This document shows, piece after piece, positions 1 through 7,745 of a stretch of 64,000 nt of DNA (position 1 is the first letter of the stretch; each line of letters starts with the position of its first letter). The stretch is from Pseudomonas taiwanensis DSM 21245 (GTDB lineage: Bacteria; Pseudomonadota; Gammaproteobacteria; Pseudomonadales; Pseudomonadaceae), in the NCBI RefSeq assembly GCF_000425785.1, contig NZ_AUEC01000015.1, forward strand, positions 1-64,000. Reading direction: 5' to 3'. The position numbers were made by a program, and so were the translations under genes. The notes beneath the pieces were generated by a model that was not told the DNA's origin, searched no databases, and was given only the letters and a program-made list of their open reading frames with translations.

Positions 1-265
1 TCGGCGGTTCTCTTTTAGCCAGCCGAACATGCGTTCGATGATGTTGCGCTGTCGATATTTTGGGCGGTCAAACAGTCTTGGCAAGCCGGGTTTGGGCTTG
101 CGTTTCATTGAGCGCAGCGGAATGACCGGCTGCATCCGATATCGATCGCAGTAACGGCGCAAGGCCTCGGCGTCGTAGCCTTTGTCAGCCAGCAACCATT
201 TGCATCGTTTGCGTGGACGACCACGCTGGTTTGTCGGGATGCTGACATCATCAAGTAACGGCTGG
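1..265 (-). pseudogene. IS5-type transposase, C-terminal remnant
   Basis: The minus strand reads an IS5-family DDE transposase tail: LLADKGYDAEALRRY is followed by LRSMKRKPKPGLPRLFDRP and then the conserved ERMFGWLKENRR block holding the catalytic Glu. The reading runs off the left edge of the window. The N-terminal part of the transposase is absent: at about position 265 the frame passes directly into an aldo/keto reductase sequence, so this is a deletion or rearrangement junction rather than an intact insertion. It is probably not functional from what is visible. Confidence 0.75.
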
Positions 266-520
266 GCGGTGGCAATGTCCCAGCCGGCGAAGTTGCTACT
301 GCCGACGCAGGTTATCTGCCTTCACGGATCAACTGCTCCATTGCCTGCCAGATTTCTTCCCAAGGCGTTGCACGGCCAACATGGTGCATCTGGTAGAGAT
401 CGATATGGTCAGTCTTCAGGCGCTGAAGACTGGCTTCGCAGGCACGGCGTATGTGATAGGCCGACAGGTATTTGTCGTTGGGACCAGTGCTAGGCAGAAA
501 AACAGCACTACGCAACACTA
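266..520 (-). pseudogene. Aldo/keto reductase fragment, frameshifted
   Basis: The minus strand encodes the middle of an aldo/keto reductase (NADPH-dependent carbonyl reductase, YghZ/YajO-like). It shows GPNDKYLSAYHIRRACEAS, LKTDHIDLYQMHH and WQAMEQLIREG. A TAA stop follows REGR at 312-314, but the next frame reads straight on as VGSSNFAGWDIATAQ, the normal continuation of the family. One base has therefore been lost near 314-318. The fragment lacks the family's N-terminus (catalytic Asp/Tyr/Lys region) and its C-terminal half, which is replaced by transposase sequence at about 265. It is a dead remnant. Confidence 0.72.
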
Positions 521-819
521 ACTGATTCCGTTGACCATAATACCGTGCCTTATATGCGGCTCGGGAACGCTACACATAGGGCGCTGTTGTATTCATCAGC
601 GTGCCCGATGTGTAGCGTGCCTTGCTAGCCACCCAGAGTGGTCTGGCGGGCAGCGCCACCACGGTTATACTAAATCGCGTGCGCCTCTACCGTATCTTGG
701 GTGGCAGCTGGCCTAAGGACTGACTAGTAAGTACTTGATGGCCCCTGTTTAGCTAGCGGTCTACAGGCTCCGAGTTATCTTTCAATATTGCCGAAAAAGC
801 TGCCGGCTATCGTGCGGCC
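521..819. other. Gene-free stretch with a long imperfect hairpin
   Basis: I recognise no coding sequence here. The only structure seen is a strong dyad at 568-617 (listed separately). Short open frames on both strands show no family resemblance and no convincing ribosome binding site. Confidence 0.5.
568..617. repeat. 50-nt hairpin with a perfect 10-bp outer stem
   Basis: CGCTACACAT at 568-577 is exactly complementary to ATGTGTAGCG at 608-617. The inner sequences GGGCGCTG and CAGCGTGCCC pair almost completely, leaving a loop of about 10 nt, and weaker pairing (GGCT/AGCC) extends outward. No T-run follows, so it is not an ordinary terminator. It lies about 200 bp beyond the 3' end of a tyrosine recombinase gene and could be a transposon-end or recombination structure. 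Its function is not known. Confidence 0.6.
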
Positions 820-1785
820 TTATCGTAGCCACTCACCAAACGGCGCGTCGGCATCAATGTAGCGCGCCGCAGATTGCACATCACGCCATCCAACATACTC
901 CATAAGAGATTTGCTGCTCCACCGATTATCGCTCGCCCAAGTGGCGAAACCTCGACGTAGAGAGTGTGCCGAATAGCCTGCCGGGGCGACACCGCTGCGC
1001 AGGAAAATTTGACGCAATAGGCGTGAGAGACTGTTGGCATGGAGCGTATGCCTGCCTAAGTTCCCCCAGCGATCGATGGCGCGAAACAGCGCACCCTCGG
1101 TAAGTCCACTCGCTTTCAACCACACCTCATAAGCCGCGACCGGGCATAAACGCTTGAGCGCGGGAACCTTGAGCACACGGCCGCGGTTGTTGCGGTCGGA
1201 TTTACTACTCGGCAAGAACAGCTCCAGCCCCTGCGCTTGGCTCAACTGAATGTGCTCGATGCGCAACCGGCTCAACTCATCACTGCGGAACGCGCGCCAG
1301 AAGCCAAGCAGGATCAGCGCCTGATCACGCGCAGCGCGCAGCCTCACCGCTGGCAACGGATCCGCAAGTTCCTCAGCTAAGTGGGCGATGCAGGTTTCCA
1401 ACTCCTTTAGCGCCAGTGCCTCGGCTTGCTTTACCGGCTGCGGGTGCAGCGCCTGAATCCCCTTCAGCGTATCGCGTACCCGATAGGATTTGGTGGGGTC
1501 GGTAAAGCCCAGTTGCAGGTGCCAACGGGCCAAGGCAGCCAGATTCACCCGCAGGGTTCGGGTCGTCAATTGATCGCCGTAATGCGTGAGGTAGCGGACG
1601 ACACTCTCGCTGGAGGCCGGCAGCAGACCGCCCCACTCCGTTTCGAAGTGCGCGATGGCTTGGGCGTAGCGCCGCTCGGTACTGGCTCGACGCGCGGCCT
1701 GGAGATAACGCTCGGGCGAAGTGTCCACGCCCTCCTCCAGCTGTACCTCTGATAAGGCCAAAAATTCGCAAAAAAGCGTTATCAC
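820..1785 (-). CDS. Tyrosine site-specific recombinase (TnpS-like)
   Basis: A 321-aa phage-integrase-family recombinase. The N-terminal core-binding (SAM-like) domain covers about residues 20-110 and the catalytic domain about 120-315. The catalytic set is visible: Arg167 (FWRAFRSDEL), Lys195, His274 and Arg277 (AHSLRRGF), Trp300 in place of the second His (EYVGWRD), and the nucleophile Tyr309 (ARYIDA). Length and divergent arrangement with a 335-aa coiled-coil protein (3447-4454) match the TnpS/TnpT pair that resolves cointegrates of Tn4651-type Tn3-family transposons. A dif-like palindrome lies 76 bp upstream. The start used is GTG at 1785; no strong ribosome binding site is seen, so the true start is uncertain. 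A general integrase role is the alternative. Confidence 0.85.
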   Translation of the reverse strand: MITLFCEFLALSEVQLEEGVDTSPERYLQAARRASTERRYAQAIAHFETEWGGLLPASSESVVRYLTHYGDQLTTRTLRVNLAALARWHLQLGFTDPTKSYRVRDTLKGIQALHPQPVKQAEALALKELETCIAHLAEELADPLPAVRLRAARDQALILLGFWRAFRSDELSRLRIEHIQLSQAQGLELFLPSSKSDRNNRGRVLKVPALKRLCPVAAYEVWLKASGLTEGALFRAIDRWGNLGRHTLHANSLSRLLRQIFLRSGVAPAGYSAHSLRRGFATWASDNRWSSKSLMEYVGWRDVQSAARYIDADAPFGEWLR

Positions 1786-2156
1786 GTTCGAGAATCTGGG
1801 CTTCTCACACCTCAGTATCCTGCCCGTTTAGCGCTCGGGGCGGCTGGCTATACACCTGTAATTTCGTACCGCTCATTCGGTACGAAATAATCGGCGGTAA
1901 TACCGCGAGGGCAGCTGTAACACGCCTTCGGCGGCGGCCTTCGCCGAGCTTGGACTGACGCTGCGGGGCGCACCGGTTGGCGTGCATTCGGCACACCGCC
2001 CCGGGCCTCCTCCACTTCTCAGTGTAGTCAAACGTCACGGCGCCCCCCCCCCCCGCACAGTGTCACCCGCCTCAGCTGAGCCCGCGCGACCGATGGCCCA
2101 CTGCGCAAGTCGCCGGCTTCTACGCTTAAAGGAACGCTGGCAAACGAGGCAGCCCC
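1786..2156. other. Intergenic region with recombination-core candidate
   Basis: No gene is seen. The stretch holds the 11-6-11 palindrome at 1861-1888 and a run of twelve C residues at 2043-2054. The gap between the recombinase gene and the first plus-strand gene is where the resolution site of TnpS/TnpT systems is found. Confidence 0.5.
1861..1888. other. Putative crossover core (dif/rst-like 28-mer)
   Basis: Two perfect inverted 11-bp arms, ATTTCGTACCG (1861-1871) and CGGTACGAAAT (1878-1888), are separated by a 6-bp centre, CTCATT. This 11-6-11 layout is that of XerCD dif sites and other tyrosine-recombinase cores, and the site is 76 bp upstream of a tyrosine recombinase gene. The assignment as the binding and strand-exchange site of that enzyme is inference; the palindrome itself is direct observation. 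I found no second full copy in the window. Confidence 0.7.
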
Positions 2157-2462
2157 ATGAAAATCCTGGGACGCGTGGAACAGCACGCCGTGACCGATGT
2201 GCGCTGTGATATCTGCGCTGAATCCACCCGGCTGGCGAATGGCAACTTGCAGTTCGGGACGCTGGAGGCGCGGTGGGGTTATGGGGCGGCGCACGACGGT
2301 GAGCGCTATGAAGTGCACCTGTGCGAGCGCTGCTTCTTTACCACCCTCGCCTTCCTCAAACAGGAGCGACGGACCGCGCACCTGTTCGACAGCGACCCCA
2401 GCTCCAGCGAACCGGAACTGGGCCTGGTCAGCCGCAACGATTGGTTCCACGACGGTGGCTGA
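2157..2462 (+). CDS. Small CxxC protein of unknown function
   Basis: A 101-aa protein with two Cys pairs, CDIC (residues 19-22) and CERC (about 61-64), spaced like a zinc ribbon, and a conserved-looking GYGAAHDGERYEVHLC block between. There is no signal peptide or membrane segment. The start is supported by GAGG seven bases upstream. It lies about 100 bp before a Sir2-family gene on the same strand and may be cotranscribed with it. The paired Cys suggest a metal-binding or nucleic-acid-associated role, but I do not recognise a named family. It sits between the two halves of the recombination module and so may be a passenger gene. Confidence 0.7.
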   Translation: MKILGRVEQHAVTDVRCDICAESTRLANGNLQFGTLEARWGYGAAHDGERYEVHLCERCFFTTLAFLKQERRTAHLFDSDPSSSEPELGLVSRNDWFHDGG

Positions 2463-2565
2463 CAGGTGCCCTCAAGACTCGGCAGGTCACCTGCTTTGTG
2501 GGTGGGTAAGACCGGCCAACCCCGGCTGAGCTGATCTAGGCCCTAGCGAAGGAGGCCAACTGTCG

Positions 2566-3327
2566 ATGGATGTGCTCGCAGACGCCGCCACTGCCTTGCG
2601 GCAGGCCCGCCATGTCGTGGTGCTCAGCGGCGCGGGGATCTCGGCCGAAAGCGGGATTCCGACGTTTCGAGATCAGCTGACGGGGCTATGGGCGCGCCAT
2701 GATCCGCAGCGCCTGGAAACGGCGAAGGCGTTTCGCGAGAACCCGGCGCTGGTGTGGGGCTGGTACCTGTGGCGACGCCAACAGATGCTGCAGGCCCAGC
2801 CGAACGCGGCACACCACGCCATTGTCCGCCTGGCCGGCAGCGGACGGCACCTCACAGTGATTACCCAGAATATCGATGACCTGCATGAGCGCGCTGGCTG
2901 TCAAGGCGTCGTGCACCTACACGGCAGCCTGATCACGCCCAAGTGTTTTGCCTGTCACCGCCCCGCCGAGCGCAGTGCCGTTGAGCAGCCCGTCTCCCAG
3001 CAAGGCGAGCTGGTCGAACCGCCGCGCTGTGGCCACTGCAATGGCCGATTGCGTCCGGGGGTGGTGTGGTTCGGCGAAGATCTGCCGGCAGGCGCCTGGA
3101 AGGCCGCCGCGCAAGCGGCGCGTGAGTGCGACGTGCTGCTGTCGATTGGCACCTCCGGCGTGGTCATGCCGGCCGCCAGTCTGCCGGACCTCGCCCTGGC
3201 GGCAGGCGCCGTGGTCATCCACATCAACCCGATCGACGTCAGCATGGACAAGCCCAAGGAGCTGATGCTGATTGGCAATGCCGGACAGGTACTGCCCTCC
3301 CTGCTCGAACGGGTACTCGCTAATTAG
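2566..3327 (+). CDS. Sir2-family NAD-dependent deacylase
   Basis: A 253-aa sirtuin (CobB-like), removing acyl groups from lysine with NAD+ to give nicotinamide and O-acyl-ADP-ribose. Visible motifs are GAGISAESGIPTFRD (residues about 21-35, NAD binding), TQNIDDLHERAG (about 99-110), the catalytic HG (HLHGSL), two zinc Cys pairs (CFACH and CGHC, the first slightly altered and widely separated from the second), and VWFGEDLP. AGGAGG stands ten bases upstream of the ATG. Length is normal for bacterial sirtuins. It is probably a second, accessory copy carried in the mobile region; Sir2 domains also occur in anti-phage systems, but no partner of those systems is recognised beside it. Confidence 0.9.
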   Translation: MDVLADAATALRQARHVVVLSGAGISAESGIPTFRDQLTGLWARHDPQRLETAKAFRENPALVWGWYLWRRQQMLQAQPNAAHHAIVRLAGSGRHLTVITQNIDDLHERAGCQGVVHLHGSLITPKCFACHRPAERSAVEQPVSQQGELVEPPRCGHCNGRLRPGVVWFGEDLPAGAWKAAAQAARECDVLLSIGTSGVVMPAASLPDLALAAGAVVIHINPIDVSMDKPKELMLIGNAGQVLPSLLERVLAN

Positions 3328-3446
3328 GGAACGGCACTCAGAAAGTGCCTTCTCAAGGCGCCACCCAGCTAACACGCGACCGCGACCAAAGCAGCGCATC
3401 CGGTTTGCACCATACTGTGTAGAAGCCACCCTGACGGATCAACGCC

Positions 3447-4454
3447 ATGGCCCGTAGCGGAATCAACAAAGCGCTGGTGCAATCAGCGCGCGACGCACTG
3501 CTCGCCCGGGGTGAAGCGCCGAGCATTGACGCGGTGCGGGTCGAACTGGGCGACACGGGTTCGAAAACCACGATCAGCCGTTACCTGCGCGAACTGGCGA
3601 GCGAAGAGCCGCGACCGCCTGCGGTCACCTTGAACGAAGAGGTCCAGACCTATATAGGCGGTTTAGTGCAGCGCCTGGCGGCAGATGCACAAGCAGCGGT
3701 CAGCGCCGACCGCGCTCGCCTTGAACGACAAAGACTGGTTTACGAACAGCAACGCCAGGTCGATAACGCCCGCCATGACGAGTTGAAAAAGAATCATCAA
3801 ATGCTTCTAGAGGAACGCATGGAAGCTCGCAAGCAAGAGCGCAGCCTTGCCACGCGCATCGAACAGCTGGAAGGTGACCGGCAGCGACTGCTCGCCACTG
3901 AATCCCATCTCCAGCAAGCCGTGCGCGATCGTGACGAACAGCTTCGGTCGCTGGAGGAAAAGTACCAACAGGCGCGCGAGTCGTTGGTGCACTTCCGGGA
4001 GCAGAGCCGTCAGCAGCGAGAGGCCGACATCCAGCGCCATGAAGCACAGGTACAGCAGCTCCAGCATGAGCAGCGGCGTCTGCAGGAGCAACTGATGAGC
4101 AAGCAGGAAGAGTTGACCCACCTGTACCGTGATCTGGAGCGTCAAAACGCTGAACACCAGGCCCATCGCCTCGCCTTGCAGGCCGAACAGAAACAGGTCA
4201 AGCAGCTTCATGCGAGTCACGAACAGCTGGATACAGTTATCATCCAACTGCAACAGCAGGAGCAGTTGCTGCAGCTTGAAGCGACCAGCTTACGGGAACG
4301 CGCACACCGGTATTTGCTCGATCGTCGCCAGGACCGTCGCAGTCTTCGCGACCTCACGCAACAACTGCACCAGGTTCATCAGCTGTTGGCCCGTCTGCCC
4401 AGCCCAACAGTTTCCCCCCGCCAAGCCTCAGGCCCCGATAACGCCACTCCCTGA
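3447..4454 (+). CDS. KfrA-type coiled-coil DNA-binding protein (TnpT-like)
   Basis: A 335-aa protein. Residues 1-60 form the KfrA N-terminal helix-turn-helix domain (ALVQSARDALLARGEAPSID followed by DTGSKTTISRYLREL). Residues about 75-320 are an almost unbroken heptad-like coiled coil rich in Gln, Glu, Arg and Leu. In Tn4651-type transposons a coiled-coil protein of nearly this length (TnpT) works with the TnpS recombinase on the rst site. Here the TnpS-like gene is divergent and 1.7 kb away, with two other genes between. The alternative is a KfrA-like nucleoid or plasmid-maintenance protein. The ATG follows a weak GGAT spacer. Confidence 0.82.
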   Translation: MARSGINKALVQSARDALLARGEAPSIDAVRVELGDTGSKTTISRYLRELASEEPRPPAVTLNEEVQTYIGGLVQRLAADAQAAVSADRARLERQRLVYEQQRQVDNARHDELKKNHQMLLEERMEARKQERSLATRIEQLEGDRQRLLATESHLQQAVRDRDEQLRSLEEKYQQARESLVHFREQSRQQREADIQRHEAQVQQLQHEQRRLQEQLMSKQEELTHLYRDLERQNAEHQAHRLALQAEQKQVKQLHASHEQLDTVIIQLQQQEQLLQLEATSLRERAHRYLLDRRQDRRSLRDLTQQLHQVHQLLARLPSPTVSPRQASGPDNATP

Positions 4455-4518
4455 GTGAACAATACGTCGGCGGCTCCACCACCGGCGAGGCTGCTTGCTT
4501 ATCGCAAGAAACAGCAAG

Positions 4519-5388
4519 CTATGCATGCTGGTCAGAGAATTCGCAGCAAACACCATTTAAGTGGATAGGGTGATCCATCCATTGCGAGCGTTTGCGGCAC
4601 CACTTTTTCCGCAAGGAATAGGGCAATCCACAACCTGATGGCCCCATAGCCTGCGGAGGACCAACATCCAACTCGTGCTGAAGCTGCTGACGGAAGTTCC
4701 AGATCAGTAGCGCGAGATGTTGATCATCGCCATGTACCCACTGCCGTCCCTGCAGAAGTTCAAAAAGCGTTTCATTGGCAGCCCAGCTCGAAAGACACCA
4801 CTGCCGGTCGGCTTGCGATGCAGACTCAATGCCAAATATTGTGGGGAACAGATAATCTCGGAGCTCAGTACAAATGTCACTAATCGGTCTCTGCATGCAG
4901 TAGAGACCCGCCATGGTCACAAAATTTTTTTTCAGCCACATCCGATGAAATTCAAAGCGAGTGCCGCGCGTCTGCAACAATGCCAAATGAACAGCCAGGC
5001 AAGGCCAATCCACGCGATCATACAATAGACGAGTTAACTTACCGTTATACCTATCCAAAGGTTTTCCGCCCACACGTATCGTATCGGCCAATTCATCCCA
5101 CTCGTTCGTCCACTCAGGATGCGAGGTCACTAACCAAAGTGGATTTTCGTACAGTGACCGCAGGTTTGAAAAATTTTCAAACAAACATTTCAGATGATCA
5201 TCACGGGGCGTTGCACCGCGCTGCATGCCTCTCCAGAACGACCTGCCATCCCCCCAGGGCCAAAGGTTTCGCCAGTATTTGGCGATGGCGCAAGGCGCGT
5301 GAGCGCAATTCATCGATTCGGCCGTTGCATGGAACAAAGCGATGCTGCGAATCCGATACAAATTACATTCACTTTTAGCAGGGTACAT
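4519..5388 (-). CDS. Unrecognised Cys/Trp-rich protein
   Basis: The open frame reaches to 5508, but the ATG at 5388 has GGAGGTG six bases upstream (ACGGAGGTGTACGAC) and is the better start, giving 289 aa. The protein has no signal peptide or clear membrane segment. It is rich in Trp, Cys, His and Arg (for example KYWRNLWPWGDGRSFW, LSSWAANETLFELLQGRQW and RKKWCRKRSQW). I recognise no domain. Base composition is lower in GC than the flanking core genes, and it lies between two mobile-element modules, so it is probably a transferred passenger gene. A phage-defence or toxin role is possible but nothing in the sequence shows it. Confidence 0.6.
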   Translation of the reverse strand: MYPAKSECNLYRIRSIALFHATAESMNCAHAPCAIAKYWRNLWPWGDGRSFWRGMQRGATPRDDHLKCLFENFSNLRSLYENPLWLVTSHPEWTNEWDELADTIRVGGKPLDRYNGKLTRLLYDRVDWPCLAVHLALLQTRGTRFEFHRMWLKKNFVTMAGLYCMQRPISDICTELRDYLFPTIFGIESASQADRQWCLSSWAANETLFELLQGRQWVHGDDQHLALLIWNFRQQLQHELDVGPPQAMGPSGCGLPYSLRKKWCRKRSQWMDHPIHLNGVCCEFSDQHA

Positions 5389-6912
5389 GTCGTACACCTC
5401 CGTTACGTTCATCTCACGATCCACTTTGCGCGGTTTTTGATCACCAGAAATTACGACTGGGAAACGCGAGCTAGAGCCTTGCGCGGAAAAAACAGAGCAG
5501 CGATTCAACGCATTCCGACGACCGCTATTCTGCTCCAGCGATTCAGCTCATAATGAAACCCGTACAGCAAATGTTCAATAAGATTGACACCCAGAATCAA
5601 GCCGGGTCTTGAAGGAAATTTGCAAAAGCTATTGAGAGGAAAGTCGCGATGCGATTTACTTATTAGCTGACCGCTCTAGGCTTAGAAGGATCTGCTGTCA
5701 ACAGTGAGGCCAAAATGAAACCGAACATTACTGCGATCCCATCAGCCAGGCTCAAAACACCGGAATTGCACATTGGGTTGGACGTAACTCACTTAGATAT
5801 ATTGATGGCAGAGGCAGATGATCTGTCTTCGAGAGAGCATATCTGTCGCCCGTATTTGAGCTTGATGTATCACATTCACTCAAACACCCCCTTGTGCTAT
5901 CAAGTTACATCGAAATGTCCGTCAAAATCACACCCACTTGTGAGCCTGAAATTTTTGTCCTCGAGTTTGCTTGCTTCGCCAAGATGCCGTGTGGTGATTC
6001 ACGCCGAACCATCACTGTTCAGCAATCAACTGCTTGATCAACATTTCAAGGACGTGACTTTCACCAATATGCCCCCTTTTAAAAAGCTGCCATAGAATCT
6101 CGGCAATTTCATCTATCGCAATTCTTGGGCAATGGAGCGTTAGGATAGATCGCCCCGCGGTAAAGAGAAGCGCCTTCAACAGCTCGAGGCTAAAGCTGAC
6201 CAAGGTACTGGAAGAGATATTCGGATTAGCGACGCGTTAACCGATCTCGATTTCAGTAACCGTGTTGCATAGCATCGCCATTCTATTCTTTAAGCTTGGA
6301 GAGCTGACATGAAACCGTCGATCAACGTCCTCTTAGCCGCCATTGCCAGCAAGCGATTTGGTGACCGTAACGGAAATGCTGCGTTCGATGTTGTCTGCGG
6401 GCGCTGGAACAAGCCCCTGAAGAAACGTCAGATTGTTCCCTACAACCTGTTTGCCAGCGGCCAACAGGATATCCGTCTGAATCGGTGTAGCAAACGACCG
6501 CCATTGCGAAACGATGACAGAAGCAGACGGCCTGTCAATCGGGCTTACTCGACTCACCCAGGGCCGATGTGGCAAATGAGCGAAGGTGCACACGGGCAAT
6601 TGAGTACCGTCATGCCTAAGTCCCTCAAGCAGAGTGCATTTCAGGCCCGCTTCGGCCTTGATCGGAATAGCAAGTTTTCAATCCTGGGTCAACGTATCCC
6701 AAACCAAAGCTCTGGATTTTCCATGAGTCCAGTCAGAATGACGTTGCGCATCGAAATCAATACAAGGCATTCGGGGTTATCGCCGAATTATCACCTGATG
6801 AAACACCTCCATTCCCTCCTCTTTCGGATTGAATAAAAAATAGGGTGTCCGGTATAGCAGGTAGGCCTTTAACTCTTTCAGTGCGGTTTTCCGTTAGCAG
6901 GAGTGATCAATC
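5389..6912. other. Gene-poor stretch upstream of the Tn7-like operon
   Basis: No confidently real gene is seen. Three weak open frames exist. Two are on the plus strand: 5715-6095, and 6309-6836, the latter with GGAGAG before its ATG and a basic, low-complexity product. One is on the minus strand at 6012-6203, whose helical product ends EILWQLFKRGHIGESHV; it has only a TTG start and may be the tail of a broken gene. None has a recognisable family. One end of the Tn7-like element should lie close to tnsA in this stretch, but I could not identify paired TGT/ACA termini or repeated TnsB sites by eye. Confidence 0.4.
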
Positions 6913-7668
6913 ATGCTCCGAGTACCCGCTGAGTTCAGCAACATCATCAACTTGAATCCCGCACATCCGCCAAAGCGCGGTCGATACGGGCGAAGAGTCA
7001 CTCGTTTTCCTTCACGTAAAAATCACTGCTCAGTTCCGTGCGACTCCTTATTGGAGTCCGATTTCTGCCTCCTCCTTGAACGTGATCTTAGGGTAGTCAA
7101 ATACGAGTCTCACCCGGTGACGGTACACTCCCTCGAACACCGCGCGCGCTACACACCCGATTTCTGCGTCCATTATTCCAATGGTGACGAAATCTTTTAT
7201 GAAGTGAAAATTACTGAGCGTATGACATCACCACGAAGCGTGATGACGCGCACTGTCTTTGAGCCTGTTTTCGCTACTTGCGGGGCAACGTTAGTAACGG
7301 TAACCAGCGCTCAAATACAAGAAGGCCCATCACTGGTAGCGCTGGAAAAGTGGTACCAGTACGCTTTCCACTCAACACCCCAAAGGGCCTGGCCTGTCGT
7401 CGAAAAACTCCACCCTCTCTCCGCCGGAGCCCCACTAAGCTCACTTCTCGATGAAAACATTACCATCAATGAGGTTGCCTATGGTTTGTTCTATCAGCTC
7501 TTAGCCACTGAGAATTATTCTAACTTTAGTGGCAGTAGCATCCTGCGCGCCAACGTCGATCAGAATCAATTCACTCGACTTTTAAACCAAGGAGTACTGC
7601 CAGCATGGTGCCATTGCGACCTTAACTTTCCTGGACTACACGCTGACAGACCCAATATACCGAGGTAA
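6913..7668 (+). CDS. tnsA: TnsA-like transposon endonuclease
   Basis: A 251-aa protein of the TnsA family, the nuclease that cuts the 5' ends of a Tn7-type transposon so that it moves by cut-and-paste. The PD-(D/E)xK core is visible: the acidic helix SLLESDFCLLLERD (residues 45-58), Asp83 in YTPDFCV, and Glu97-Val-Lys99 in FYEVKITER. The C-terminal half would be the part that contacts TnsC. AGGAG lies nine bases before the ATG. It is the first gene of a four-gene operon and 77 bp ahead of tnsB. Length is near that of Tn7 TnsA. All catalytic residues are present, so the protein is probably active. Confidence 0.88.
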   Translation: MLRVPAEFSNIINLNPAHPPKRGRYGRRVTRFPSRKNHCSVPCDSLLESDFCLLLERDLRVVKYESHPVTVHSLEHRARYTPDFCVHYSNGDEIFYEVKITERMTSPRSVMTRTVFEPVFATCGATLVTVTSAQIQEGPSLVALEKWYQYAFHSTPQRAWPVVEKLHPLSAGAPLSSLLDENITINEVAYGLFYQLLATENYSNFSGSSILRANVDQNQFTRLLNQGVLPAWCHCDLNFPGLHADRPNIPR

Positions 7669-7745
7669 TAGCGCTGAATCACACGTACACATGCTGCACC
7701 AGTTTTCACATGCATATCTATTTGTATGATGATGGAGTATCAATC

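Noticed and set aside
4455..4518. A terminator or transposon end after the coiled-coil gene
   Set aside because: CTTGC/GCAAG can pair across a 5-nt loop but no T-run follows and no Tn3-type terminal sequence is present.
5715..6095. A possible 126-aa plus-strand gene
   Set aside because: The ribosome binding site is weak, no family was recognised, and a minus-strand frame of similar merit overlaps it. It was left as part of the gene-poor stretch.
6309..6836. A possible 175-aa plus-strand gene upstream of tnsA
   Set aside because: GGAGAG precedes the ATG, but the product is low in structure, very basic and has no family; coding is not convincing.
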